NCBI GenBank assembly: GCA_028293125.1
Contig: JAQGPJ010000077.1
Location: 62,001-126,000 of the forward strand
Length of the DNA stretch: 64,000 nucleotides
Reading direction: 5' to 3'
DNA from: Verrucomicrobiales bacterium
GTDB lineage: Bacteria; Verrucomicrobiota; Verrucomicrobiia; Verrucomicrobiales; V1-33
A program made the position numbers and the translations under genes. Below, piece by piece: positions 25,244 to 34,184 of this stretch (position 1 is the stretch's first letter; each line of letters opens with the position of its first letter). The notes under the pieces were generated by a model. The model had not been told where the DNA came from, searched no databases, and saw nothing but the letters and a program-made list of their open reading frames with translations.

Positions 25244-25881
25244 TCAAATGATTTAATTAAAGGATGGTGTTCCAAGAAAATTGGAGAATGCAGTGGGTGG
25301 TTTATTGTTCTGTATCTTTGTTCAAGACCGCTTAACTCGATGTAGAAAATGTCATGAATTTTATTTCCAAGCTGCTGATGTTTAAAGGATAGGCCGGGCA
25401 GTTTGGAAAACATCAATCGTTCGTAATCACGGCGTGCTCCTTCGCGAACCCACACAATCATATGATTTCTTTGCAATCCCAAGCAATGACGGTGAAATGC
25501 TTTCCATAAAGCTAGCTTAACTGCTTGACGCTCAGGACAATGGGTTACTGCAAATCTCGTCGCTTCTGAAAAATTCCGCTCAAAGCGATTCAATGCTGCA
25601 GGATCTTGCACATATTTTTCCAATTCAACAGGTCCACGCCAAGCGTCCAAGATTCTTAAAGTGCCTAAAGGAACATTTGATCCGTCGTTTAAATTTGAAA
25701 TGCGGGAAGCGAGAAAAATCGTGGCGTTTTTAGAATTATCATATTCATCCACAATTTCTTCATGACTCAAACCGTATTTTTTATATCCATTATATCTAAT
25801 ATTAATAGCTTTTGAAAAATCAATGGAAAGTTTGACGGGTATTACTTGAATTGTATTTAGAAAGGAAATTTGAGAAATCAT
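25240..25881 (-). CDS. N-acyl amino acid synthase FeeM-like / autoinducer-synthase-like acyltransferase
   Basis: 213 residues, first gene of the operon. The pattern follows FeeM-type and LuxI-like GNATs: an arriving arm INIRYNGYKKYGLS, an acidic Asp/Glu segment VDEYDNSKNATIFLASRI, the strand PLGTLRILDAWRGPVELEKY, SEATRFAVTHCPERQAVKLA (E-x-x-R-F-A-V like the E-x-S-R-L-A-V of these enzymes), LWKAFHRHCLGLQRNHMIVW, and a C-terminal FKHQQLGNKIHDIFYIEL. Expected chemistry is acyl transfer from acyl-ACP to an amino acid or amine. Known long-chain NAS genes are linked to PEP-CTERM/exosortase systems, but no exosortase is seen here. G+C content is lower than genome average (43% by count over line 25501). 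There is no Shine-Dalgarno sequence; the minus strand instead reads CCTCCTGAA just before ATG. Confidence 0.65.
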   Translation of the reverse strand: MISQISFLNTIQVIPVKLSIDFSKAINIRYNGYKKYGLSHEEIVDEYDNSKNATIFLASRISNLNDGSNVPLGTLRILDAWRGPVELEKYVQDPAALNRFERNFSEATRFAVTHCPERQAVKLALWKAFHRHCLGLQRNHMIVWVREGARRDYERLMFSKLPGLSFKHQQLGNKIHDIFYIELSGLEQRYRTINHPLHSPIFLEHHPLIKSFE

Positions 25882-26045
25882 TTCAGGAGGAAAATTTCGA
25901 AGTCTAAAATAGTGACTTGTCTGAAGTCAGTTCTTTGTTTCCAACTTTTTGTCACCGCGCGTGCGCGCTTTTTTTGCGCGGCGCAATGGTTCCGGGAATC
26001 CTGTCCCGTTCCGCCGGAAGCCCCGCGCCGCTGCGGTGCGGAAAC

Positions 26046-28553
26046 TCAGAATGCAAGGCGGGCGCATTTCCATTTTCCGCCCGTGTAAACGAGATCCGCA
26101 GTCCAGACGGCTTCGTGGCCGCGATCGTCTATTTCGAGCAGCACACGGCGGCGTCCGCCGGACAGGCTGGCCGGGGGACTGGGAATGCGCGCAAGACGGG
26201 GGCGGGAGCCGTGGGACTGGCTGTTCCGGAAAGTGCGGATCAGCGTATCGCTGGGGGGTGGCTGAATGACGGGTGGATCCTTCAGGGGAAAATCCTTGAT
26301 TTCCCATATAAGGACCGGGAGAAAAAAATCCCTGAGTGGATCTTCCCCGGCGTGCGGCGCGGGGGATCGCAGGATGGCCGTCAGGGACTCCGCCCATTGG
26401 ACGACCTCGGCCACGGGCAAGGCGCGGGATTCGCACGACCACAGAGGCAGGGAAATGGAATCGAGCCGATCCACAAGATAGGTTTCAGGATCGGGATTCC
26501 TGCCACCGGCCAGCAGCAGGATCAGGGCGCCGGTGGCGGAGCCATCCGGGAAATCGGACATATCCTCGGCCAACCGGCAGTAAGTAAAACGGTTGTATGG
26601 AGGGGGCATGGTGCTCATTCCCTTTCCCACAGGCCTGAATTGCCGGTGGGGGGACTGGAGGCTGGAGGCGAAATCCAGCAACGCCGCCCGCCGGGCGTCC
26701 CCTGAAACGGGGGGAGCGGCGCCGCATCGCAGCGTTCCATCCAGAAACGGCAGGCTTTCGTCCACCGGAATGTCCCTCGGGCTCCGTTGGAGAAGAAGAT
26801 CCATCAGAATCCGCGTGGCGCGGATGGCGCGGGCATCCAGCGTGTACCAAGCCCCCTCGGGATGCCAGGGAGTGGGTCTGTGCTCTGGTTCCTGGCCAAT
26901 CCAGAAGTCCGGCGCGGGCAGGGGACGGGTGGTGTAAAACAGAAAAGCCGGCAGCACCAGACTGTGGCGCCACTTGCGGAACCGCCACCAGCGCTCCAAA
27001 GCGGAAAGCACGGTGACCACGCCGGCGAACAGATAAACCAATGCCAGTGTGGTGATATAGCGCGGGATCAGACCGGGAATATAGAGGCTTTTGTCAAAGT
27101 CCCTGCCGGCAGGGTCGGTCAGCCATCCTAAACGCTCCCGGATCCAATACTCCTGGCCTTCAGGCATCCAGTTCCAAGGATCCAGCGCCTCTTTGCCGTC
27201 GGAGCCGACGGTCAGCACCAGCCCCCGCATCCATGGCGCATAGGTGTCGTCGATCCAGTCAATGCAGCGCTCACTCCAGGCGATGCTGCTGAAAACCGCC
27301 GGGGCCACAACCAGCAGAGCTTGAGTCAGGAGCATGACCGCCGCCGCCTGGTCGGAGGTGCCCAGCCGGAGCCCGAAGGGGGATGGGAGCGCCTCGCGCA
27401 GGGGTGTTTTGCGGAAGTGCCAGAGCCGGAAAATCTGCCACAGCGCGAATGGAAGCGAGATGGTCAGCAGGACCAGCACCGCTTGGTAAGTTCCAATACG
27501 CTCGCTCTGGGGTCCCATCAGGTCCAAGGGCAGGGTGATGCCCAGCTGCTCGATCCGCACAATCATCCCCAGCGAGCCCAGCAGCAGAAACAATCCGGCC
27601 AAAGTCCATGCCGCGTCCATGAACCGCACCGCGCGTGTCACGCGGGGGGTGCCGGCATAACGGGGCGGGGTGCGGGCGATGCGGTTCACCTCGTTCAGCA
27701 TGGCCTGCACGGATGGGAAGCGCCGGAAGGGATCAGGGTCCAGCGCTTTTTGAATAACGTCGTCCACGCGGATATCGACCCGCTTCCGGCGGGAAACGGG
27801 GGACCACGCTCCCCGCGGCGGATGGCCGGACAGTATTTCGTACAGAATGACTCCCAGAGCGTAGATATCCGCGACAGGCCCGGAGCGGTGATCCAGCTGA
27901 TAGCATTCCGGTGCCAGATACTCAGCGGTGCCCGCGATATGCCCCGAGACGCTGAGGGAAAAGGTGACGACTCTTTCCGGAACCGGGCGCGAGAGTCCGA
28001 AGTCCGCCACCTTGATGGCCCCCTCCGGCCCCAACAGAATATTGGCGGGCTTCAAATCGCGGTGCAGGACGCCTTGGGAATGGGCATATTCCACGCCCGA
28101 GGCAATGGCGCGGAAAAGGCGCAGGGCCTCCGGCCAGCCGTATCCCTGATTGGGGATCAGCATGGAAAGCGGGGCTCCCTCCACATATTCCAGCGCCAGC
28201 CATGGCCCTCCGTCAGGGCAGGTGCCGGCCTCCAGGAGGCGGACAATATGAGGGCGTCCCAGGGCGCGCAGGGAATCGGCCTCGGCCATCAGCCGCGCTG
28301 ACATTTCAGAGTCACGCCGTATGGGGATCTTCAGAGCGGCAGGGGTGCCGCCGGGCATGGTCTCCGCTTTCCAGACAACGGCGGATCCGCCTGTGCCCAG
28401 TCGCTCCAAAATCCTTCAGCCCGTGATTGAGGGCATGTCCGCATCATCCGGTCCGCTGCCAGCCAGCCCGAGAGCGGCAAGAGCCTCGAGATTCAGGCCC
28501 CGCGCGGGAGGCCGCGGCGGATGAGGATCCGGGCTGGACGGGAGCGGCATCAT
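26046..28553 (-). pseudogene. Membrane Ser/Thr protein kinase paired with ECF sigma factor; in-frame TGA before the kinase domain
   Basis: From ATG 28553 the frame encodes 45 residues (MMPLPSSPDPHPPRPP, later NLEALAALGLAGSG) ending ...PSITG, then TGA at 28416-28418, then RILERLGTGGSAVVWKAE without frame change. That junction is where kinases have the first strand (x-R-I-L-E-x-L-G-x-G-G), so a codon for a residue was lost. If translation starts after the stop, the first possible codon is TTG 28409, giving a kinase with almost nothing before the Gly loop. The kinase core is otherwise complete: VLHRDLKPANILL, VADFGLS, YLAPECYQ, VADIYALGVILYEILSG. Four or more membrane segments follow (for example LAGLFLLLGSLGMIVRI), then a soluble C-terminal domain. 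The gene lies 36 bases downstream of the sigma gene. Confidence 0.75.
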
Positions 28554-28589
28554 GAAACCAGGAGGCGATACGGACCATCAGTGTGTTTG

Positions 28590-29339
28590 TCACAGGCGGC
28601 CGCTGAAAAGACTCCTCAGTTCCGCATCCAGTTCCGGGCCCTCCCTAACGCCGAGGGCCTGGGCCGCGGTGAGGCGCAGCATTTTCTGATACCGTCTCCG
28701 CAGACGCAGCACCGCCATGCGCAGATTCCCGCCGGTGGTCCGCAGGCGCTGCGCGGTCTGGTCATAGGTTTGATCCGGCAGCGGCCCTTCCAGGGCGGGC
28801 AGCAGGGCCTCCACCAACGCCGCTTTGCCGATGGAGGTGTAGAGGTCCACCAGCTTTTCCACGGCGGAATCCAGGATGGCCGTCGCCAGATTCCGGCGCC
28901 AAGCAGTGGCGGGATCGTCCTGGAGAGCGGGATCATGGCGCCAAATGGCCTCCGCGCTTTCCGCGTCCAGAGTGATCAGCGGTATGCCTCCCCCGCGTTT
29001 GGCGGCCCCCGCGGCCCGTCTGCGGTCGCAGATCTGATTCCGCAGAATAGTCAGCAGCCATGACCGCAGCCTGCCTTTCTCCGGAGCGGCACTGCCCAGC
29101 AGATTTTTCCTGACAACTTCTGCGAAAAGGATCTGCACCGCGTCGCACGCGTCCTCCGGCTGCAGACCCTCGCGCCGGGCTGCAGCATAGAGCGGATACC
29201 AGTAGATCCGGCAGAACTCCTCCCGGTCCATCCTGGTGTCATCCCCCTGCCGGGCGGCACGGCGCACCAGCGACCAGCGCGTGGGCGTGAAGCCGGCATT
29301 CCGGCGCAGTCCGGCTACGGGGGCGATTTCGGCGGGCAT
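28590..29339 (-). CDS. ECF-type RNA polymerase sigma factor (kinase-associated)
   Basis: 249 residues. Region 2 is visible as FCRIYWYPLYAAARREGL then QPEDACDAVQILFAEVV (the core-binding and -10 contacting region) and GRLRSWLLTILRNQICDRRR. Region 4 is weaker: LEGPLPDQTYDQTAQRLRTT then GGNLRMAVLRLRRRYQKML, the HTH part. Sigma factors of this type lie next to membrane Ser/Thr kinases in PVC bacteria, and here the kinase starts 36 bases downstream on the same strand. The kinase presumably phosphorylates the sigma factor or a partner in place of an anti-sigma factor; this is inference from known ECF-kinase pairs. ATG at 29339. Confidence 0.85.
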   Translation of the reverse strand: MPAEIAPVAGLRRNAGFTPTRWSLVRRAARQGDDTRMDREEFCRIYWYPLYAAARREGLQPEDACDAVQILFAEVVRKNLLGSAAPEKGRLRSWLLTILRNQICDRRRAAGAAKRGGGIPLITLDAESAEAIWRHDPALQDDPATAWRRNLATAILDSAVEKLVDLYTSIGKAALVEALLPALEGPLPDQTYDQTAQRLRTTGGNLRMAVLRLRRRYQKMLRLTAAQALGVREGPELDAELRSLFSGRL

Positions 29340-29465
29340 GGGAACAAAGGAGCTACACCGGCGTGTTCAACTCATTTTTCATAACTTACAAAACCCCGTT
29401 CGGCCAGTGGGAGTTTGGAGCCCTGCACCCTGCAAAGCCGGGTCCTGAATTTCAGAGCCGCTTAT

Positions 29466-29957
29466 TCAGAGCGGCGGGGGCGGGGGCATATCCACGGTGG
29501 CGACAGCCATGGCGCACATGCCCTCACCGCGTCCGGGGAAGCCCATGCGCTCGTTGGTTGTGGCCTTGACCCCGACCTGGCTGATGTGCACGCCAAGAAC
29601 CCCGGCCAGACGGATTTTCATCAGCGGCACATGGGGCAGAATCTTCGGGCGCTCGGCGATGAGGGTGGAGTCGATGTTGTGAATCACGGCCCCGCGCTCC
29701 CGCAGAACCCCGGCCACATGCCGCAGGATCTCCAAGCTGCTGATGCCGCGGATCGTTTCATCGCCGGGCGGGAAAAAATGACCAATGTCCGGCTCCCCGG
29801 CCGAGCCCAGCAGGGCATCGGCGATGGCATGGCAGAGCACATCCGCATCTGAATGCCCGTCGAGGCCCAGTTCATGCGGAATTTCCACACCGCCTAGAAT
29901 CAGTTTCCGATCGGAAACCAGGCGGTGCACGTCATAACCAATGCCGGTGCGGATCAT
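29466..29957 (-). CDS. ispF: 2-C-methyl-D-erythritol 2,4-cyclodiphosphate synthase
   Basis: A non-mevalonate (MEP) isoprenoid pathway enzyme forming the cyclodiphosphate from CDP-ME-2-phosphate. The zinc ligands and signature are present: [40 protein letters not shown] and the end segment [19 protein letters not shown]. The length of 163 residues is standard for the trimeric enzyme. A proline run (PPPPP) forms the C-terminus. No other MEP genes are adjacent. It sits between the sigma/kinase pair and a damaged gene. Confidence 0.97.
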   Translation of the reverse strand: MIRTGIGYDVHRLVSDRKLILGGVEIPHELGLDGHSDADVLCHAIADALLGSAGEPDIGHFFPPGDETIRGISSLEILRHVAGVLRERGAVIHNIDSTLIAERPKILPHVPLMKIRLAGVLGVHISQVGVKATTNERMGFPGRGEGMCAMAVATVDMPPPPPL

Positions 29958-30001
29958 AAAGGGAGGGGGGAGGGTTCAGGGTTCAGAGGCGGAGACAGAT
30001 A

Positions 30002-30540
30002 TCAGTAAACACTCCGCTTCAGGCTGGGATCCTTTTTGAGCTTTATTCTCATGGCGACTTTGCAGTTGGAGCTGTTGTGCGACCCCGACAGTTTCACCTC
30101 CATGAGGTCATTTTCGATTTTCAGCACTTCGATCCGCAGGTTTTCCAGGCCCCACTTCCACCATAGGTGAACCAGGACAGGTTTTCGCTGCGCTTTCGGT
30201 CGTAGGACTCCCGTTGAATGATTTTTTCGCCGGCTTTCAGGGCCAGCCTTTCAGAGGAAAGAACAGCTGTGGCCTCAAATCCAGGCATGCTTTCACCGTA
30301 AACCTCCACCAGTTCCGGAGTGCGCTTCAAGGACCCGCTGCAGCTGATTTTCACCGTGAACTCCCGGGTGCCGTGCCCTTGGGTGTGCAGATTGTATGAT
30401 GCCCCGCCAATCTTGAATTCCTCCCAGGATCCGTAGTTGTCCTCCATGTGGAACACTTCCGCTTTCATATTGGCCCATGTGGGAGGCTTTCCAAAAAGCC
30501 GCGGGGCAGCCAGCAGAGCAAGGAAGATGCGGCGTTTCAT
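30002..30540 (-). pseudogene. Small exported protein of unknown function, split by a frameshift
   Basis: The frame from ATG 30540 (MKRRIFLALLAAPRLFG, signal-peptide-like) runs to an out-of-place stop at 30121-30123. From about 30160 a second minus-strand frame continues, reading WKWGLENLRIEVLKIENDLM and ending ...KKDPSLKRSVY at TGA 30002-30004. It keeps the same style and composition. Joining the two with one extra base near 30159-30162 gives a continuous product of about 179 residues with a natural end. So one base appears to be missing, from real mutation or assembly error. No family is recognised. The gene lies between ispF and the inositol-phosphatase gene on the same strand. Confidence 0.6.
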
Positions 30541-30588
30541 GGGATTGCCTGCACAGGTGGCGGGACTTTGCGCAGTCTGGAAGGGATG

Positions 30589-31374
30589 TCAGGCCGGTCC
30601 GGCCATTTCGGCTTCGATGTGGGCCAGGGGGAGGAGGCCATTGCTGCAGCACATGGAGTATTTCTCCAGAGCCGCATCGCGCACGAACAGCGGGGCGCGG
30701 CCCCCGGCGGTTTCGACGAGGAGGATCCCGGCGGCGACATCCCAGAGGCTGATCACCTCCTCGATGTAGGCATCCAGGCGGCCGGCGGCGACATAGGCCA
30801 TGCCGAGGGCGGCGCTGCCGAGCATGCGGGTTTTGCGCACTTGGGTGAGCAGGCCGCCGAAGCGGCGCATGCCGGCCTCGATGGACTCCTTGTTCTTGCT
30901 GAAGCCGACGGTGATCATGGCGTCGGCCATGTTCCCACGCTGGCTGACGCGGATGGGACGGCCATTGAGGGTGGGAGTGCCGGCTTTCTCCGCAATGAAC
31001 AGCTCATCCATCATGGGATCGTAGATCACGCCGAGAATAATCTCCTTCCGATGCCGCAGGGCGATGCTGACGCAGAAGTGGGGGATGCCGTAGAAGTAGT
31101 TCACGGTGCCGTCGATGGGGTCCACGATCCACTGAAACTCGCTGCTTTGGTCGCCGGCGATGCCCTCCTCGCCGTAGATGGCATGGCCCGGAAAAGCGGC
31201 CAGCAGGATGCCGGTGATCAACTCCTGGCTGCGCACGTCCAGCTCCAGTTTCAAGTCGTACTGGAGGATCTCGTTCACGCCCAGATCGCTGCCATAGTTG
31301 GCCTTGATCAGCGTGCCGGCCTGGCGGGCGGCGTCCACAGCGACGGGCAGAAAAGCGGAGGCGGTTTCACTCAT
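30589..31374 (-). CDS. Inositol monophosphatase family protein (SuhB-like)
   Basis: 261 residues. The magnesium-binding motifs are AIYGEEG, WIVDPIDGTVNYFYGIPHFC and the C-terminal LWDVAAGILLVETAGGR, all intact. The family dephosphorylates inositol 1-phosphate and similar sugar phosphates; bacterial members also act in nus-type transcription complexes (SuhB), so the exact role is unresolved. Start at 31374 (MSETASAFLPVAVD) overlaps the end of coaB by four bases (ATGA), so it is translationally coupled to coaB. A longer start at 31404 is less likely. Confidence 0.9.
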   Translation of the reverse strand: MSETASAFLPVAVDAARQAGTLIKANYGSDLGVNEILQYDLKLELDVRSQELITGILLAAFPGHAIYGEEGIAGDQSSEFQWIVDPIDGTVNYFYGIPHFCVSIALRHRKEIILGVIYDPMMDELFIAEKAGTPTLNGRPIRVSQRGNMADAMITVGFSKNKESIEAGMRRFGGLLTQVRKTRMLGSAALGMAYVAAGRLDAYIEEVISLWDVAAGILLVETAGGRAPLFVRDAALEKYSMCCSNGLLPLAHIEAEMAGPA

Positions 31375-32015
31375 GATCCGGACCGGACCACCAGTTCCCC
31401 GCACACGCCAACGAGAATTTCCGCCAGCCGTGCTTTCGGCTGGACGGGCAGGGGGCGCACTTCGCCATCCGCAAAGAGCAGGGTGATTTCATTATCGTCG
31501 GTGTCAAAGCCGGTCGCCGTGCCGCCCACCTCATTGGCGGCCAGCAGATCGCAGCCTTTGCGGCGCATCTTGTCCGCCGCGTTGGCCAGGAGATTCTCCG
31601 TCTCCGCCGCAAATCCCACCAGAATTCCCCGGTAGCCCGAAGACCGCGCGGAGCCGAGAATGTCCCGCGTGCGCTCCAAAGTGAGAGTGAGGGTTCCGCC
31701 CTGCTTCTTGATTTTTTGATCCTCCACCTTCACAGGCCGGTAATCGGCCACCGCCGCCGCGAAGACAGCCACCTGCGCTCCCGGCAGTGCGGCCATGACG
31801 GCTTCAAACATCTCCTGCGCGGAGGTCACCCTCACCACGGTCACGCCGTCCGGAGCTGGCAGACTGACCGGTCCGGAGACCAAAGTCACCTCATGCCCGG
31901 CGGCATGCGCGGCCCGGGCGATGGCATATCCCATTTTTCCGGATGAACGGTTCGACAGGTAGCGGACCGGATCCAAGGCCTCCCGCGTGGGGCCGGCGGT
32001 GATCAGAAAGTGCAT
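31371..32015 (-). CDS. coaB: Phosphopantothenate-cysteine ligase domain (stand-alone CoaB)
   Basis: 214 residues from MHFLITAGPTREALDP. Key segments are ITAGPTREALDPVRYLSNRS then SGKMGYAIARAA, the nucleotide-binding CoaB signature, AAAVADYRPVK and ILVGFAAETE. It catalyses CTP-dependent ligation of 4'-phosphopantothenate with cysteine in coenzyme A synthesis. Most bacteria fuse this to the CoaC flavodoxin decarboxylase; here only the CoaB half is present, so CoaC must be elsewhere. The downstream SuhB-like gene overlaps by four bases. Confidence 0.9.
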   Translation of the reverse strand: MHFLITAGPTREALDPVRYLSNRSSGKMGYAIARAAHAAGHEVTLVSGPVSLPAPDGVTVVRVTSAQEMFEAVMAALPGAQVAVFAAAVADYRPVKVEDQKIKKQGGTLTLTLERTRDILGSARSSGYRGILVGFAAETENLLANAADKMRRKGCDLLAANEVGGTATGFDTDDNEITLLFADGEVRPLPVQPKARLAEILVGVCGELVVRSGS

Positions 32016-32164
32016 CAGCCCGCTGTCCTGTGGCCGTGGCCGGCTGTCAAGATAGCAAAAAACCACCGCCATGCCGGCGTTGGCGTGGCATGGCATGGCG
32101 GTGGCGGGTAATGAAACGGAAATCCTGCGTCCCGGAGGCGGACCGCTTCCGGGAGCAGGGGAAA

Positions 32165-32932
32165 TCAGTTGGAGTCGGAGTCCTTGGAATCCTTGGCGGC
32201 TTTGGGGTCGAGCGCCGTAGTGATGATCTCTTGGTCCGTGCTGCTGAGCTTGTTGACGGCGTAGTTGAACACGGTGCCGTCCTTGCGGCGGAACTTGCCT
32301 TGGCCGTTGCTGACGCTCATAAGGGCGGCGGCGACAGGCTTGCCTTCGGCGTTGGTCCAGGTGCGCTCAGGAACGAGGGGACCATTGCCCAGGGTGGAGA
32401 TGGACTTGCCCTTGCCGGCAGCGGCTCCCGGAAGCGTGGAGGTGGACGTGGTGGCCGTCGGTGCGGGAGCCTCCTTCACCGCCTGGCGCAGGAATTTCTC
32501 AAAATCCTTATCGTCCGGATGGCCGTGAAAAAGCATGGTGCCGTCCGCGCCAAAAATGAAGCTGTGGGGAATGCCGCTGAAGGACACCGGGCCATTGGCG
32601 CTCTGAAGCACAGGGAATTTGACCTTGGTGGCCTTCACCTTCTCCAGGATTTCCTCATCCGTGGCCTGCTGAGCATGGGCACCGACGACCACCAGTCCTT
32701 TGGAGTCATAGCGCTTGGCAATGGAGTTGAACATCGGCATGTGGGCCAGGCAGGGACCGCAGTTGACGCCCCAGAACTCCATGACCACCGGTTTTCCTTT
32801 CAAAGACTCCTGGGTGACGGGGGTGCCTGAGAGAGTCTTGCCAAGCTGGAACTGGCTGAGGGTAACCTTTTCCTCCGCCTGGGCCGTCAGAGGAAGCAGA
32901 AGGGCGAGCAGGAGCGCGGGTTTGAATTTCAT
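32165..32932 (-). CDS. Exported TlpA-like thioredoxin with C-terminal SHD1 domain
   Basis: 255 residues from ATG 32932 (MKFKPALLLALLLPLTAQAE, signal peptide; a longer frame to 33127 lacks one). The thioredoxin part has VVMEFWGVNCGPCLAHMPMF with a CGPC active site and the cis-Pro segment GIPHSFIFGADG. The linker is Thr/Ser/Pro-rich. The C-terminal PERTWTNAEGKPVAAALMSV, RKDGTVFNYAVNKLSSTDQE matches SLA1 homology domain 1 (SHD1), a fusion typical of Planctomycetes/Verrucomicrobia. Predicted periplasmic thiol-disulfide exchange or peroxide defence. The gene stands alone on the minus strand. Confidence 0.87.
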   Translation of the reverse strand: MKFKPALLLALLLPLTAQAEEKVTLSQFQLGKTLSGTPVTQESLKGKPVVMEFWGVNCGPCLAHMPMFNSIAKRYDSKGLVVVGAHAQQATDEEILEKVKATKVKFPVLQSANGPVSFSGIPHSFIFGADGTMLFHGHPDDKDFEKFLRQAVKEAPAPTATTSTSTLPGAAAGKGKSISTLGNGPLVPERTWTNAEGKPVAAALMSVSNGQGKFRRKDGTVFNYAVNKLSSTDQEIITTALDPKAAKDSKDSDSN

Positions 32933-33111
32933 AAGGGTAACAAAATTTATTAAAATGAAACGGGGCAGTATATCCTGCAAAACGGCTTCGTCCATACCGC
33001 AATTCCAGGTGAATCCCTGATCATGAACTGTAGTTCCGAGGGGGCATGCTGAATCGTCCAGGCTGCCGGAGCGGCGGCGGATAACAACGCGTTGGGCATG
33101 CTGCTGCCCGC

Positions 33112-33456
33112 TCAGCCTGGAGGCCACTTCAGACTGCGTCCGGCGAGCAGGTGCACATGCAGGTGGGGCACGGTCTCCCCGGCGTCACGGCCGTGGTTGA
33201 TGACCAGCCGGAAGCCGGCGTCCGTGGAGCAGACTCCCAGTTTGCGGGCGGTCTCCCCGGCTGCCAGCAGCACCGCCCCCAACATGGCCTGATCCCTGGC
33301 CGCGGCCTCGCCAACACGGGGGATGACCTTTTTCGGCACCACCAGCACGTGGATGGGCGCCTGAGGGTTAAGATCCCGAAAGGCGATGGCGTCCTCGTTT
33401 TCGAAGACGATGTCGGCGGGAATTTCGCGGGCGATGATGCGTTCAAAAATCGTCAT
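33112..33456 (-). CDS. HIT-family nucleotide hydrolase
   Basis: 114 residues with the histidine triad VPHLHVHLLAG near the C-terminus, and the earlier ADIVFENEDAIAFRDLNPQA then HVLVVPKKVIPRV matching Hint/HIT enzymes. Such proteins hydrolyse AMP-linked substrates (AMP-lysine, AMP-amide). Length and motif spacing are canonical. It sits between the SHD1-thioredoxin gene and a conserved hypothetical gene on the same strand, with short gaps. Confidence 0.93.
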   Translation of the reverse strand: MTIFERIIAREIPADIVFENEDAIAFRDLNPQAPIHVLVVPKKVIPRVGEAAARDQAMLGAVLLAAGETARKLGVCSTDAGFRLVINHGRDAGETVPHLHVHLLAGRSLKWPPG

Positions 33457-33535
33457 GGGTCCAAGGGAGGCGGGAAGGCGGAAGCAGAAGAGTATCAGAC
33501 GTGGCAGGAAAAGCAGGGCAGAGACCCGGCCCGGT

Positions 33536-34087
33536 TTATATCAGGGCAAAACGGCAGCCGCCATTTCCCGGCAGACGGTCCTGAAGGAAAAGCATAATCT
33601 CGTTCTCCAAACCGCGGCAGGTCTGGTTCCATGTTTTGGCGGCACACAGGCGTTTGACACCCTGCCGCGTGGCGGTCAGGGAAACGCAGGGAGCGCGCAG
33701 CGCCGCCAGTTCACGGATGCGGGTGTCGAGCAGCTGGAAAAACCGCAGTTCAAACCCCTCGCCCGCTTCGCGGGCCAGATCGTCCAGCGAGAAGCTGAGG
33801 GCGGGCGGAACCAGATCCACACATTGCCCGATCTCCCCCAGTCCGATCTTCTCAAACAGAGCCCGGATTTTCCCGGTCAGCTCCTCCAACGTGATGGCCG
33901 ATCCGGCAAAATGACCCCGCAGATGAACCAGCAGGCTGAACGCGATATCCTCCGTGAACAGCCAATTTCTCTCCCCGGCGGCCTGGGCCGCGCACTGGAT
34001 GTTCTCCTCCAGCCAGTCCTGACTGTAGGCGGCGACCTCATAGCGTCCTACACGGAGGAGAGGCAACTGGGAGGGGAGGGCAATCAT
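33536..34087 (-). CDS. Conserved hypothetical protein upstream of the HIT gene
   Basis: 183 residues from ATG 34087 (a longer frame to 34159 is less likely). The segments PLLRVGRYEVAAYSQDWLEE, AGERNWLFTEDIAFSLLVHL and ITLEELTGKIRALFEKIGLG suggest a mixed alpha/beta soluble protein with regular helices. The last resembles the helix pattern of an ATP-cone, but that is not firm. The gene starts 97 bases downstream of nrdR, on the same strand, and may share its transcript. No function is recognised. Confidence 0.65.
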   Translation of the reverse strand: MIALPSQLPLLRVGRYEVAAYSQDWLEENIQCAAQAAGERNWLFTEDIAFSLLVHLRGHFAGSAITLEELTGKIRALFEKIGLGEIGQCVDLVPPALSFSLDDLAREAGEGFELRFFQLLDTRIRELAALRAPCVSLTATRQGVKRLCAAKTWNQTCRGLENEIMLFLQDRLPGNGGCRFALI

Positions 34088-34184
34088 GGGAAAAGACCGG
34101 AGGCCATCCTGGAGAGGGAGAGAAGGGGATGGAGCGGATACCGCAACTGGAATTGCCACTGGTGCGTGCGGCGGCGTTCAGCAC

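Noticed and set aside
25960-25985. GC-rich palindrome followed by seven T (GCGCGTGCGCGCTTTTTTT)
   Set aside because: It would terminate plus-strand transcription, but both flanking genes are on the minus strand and nothing is transcribed into it; probably incidental.
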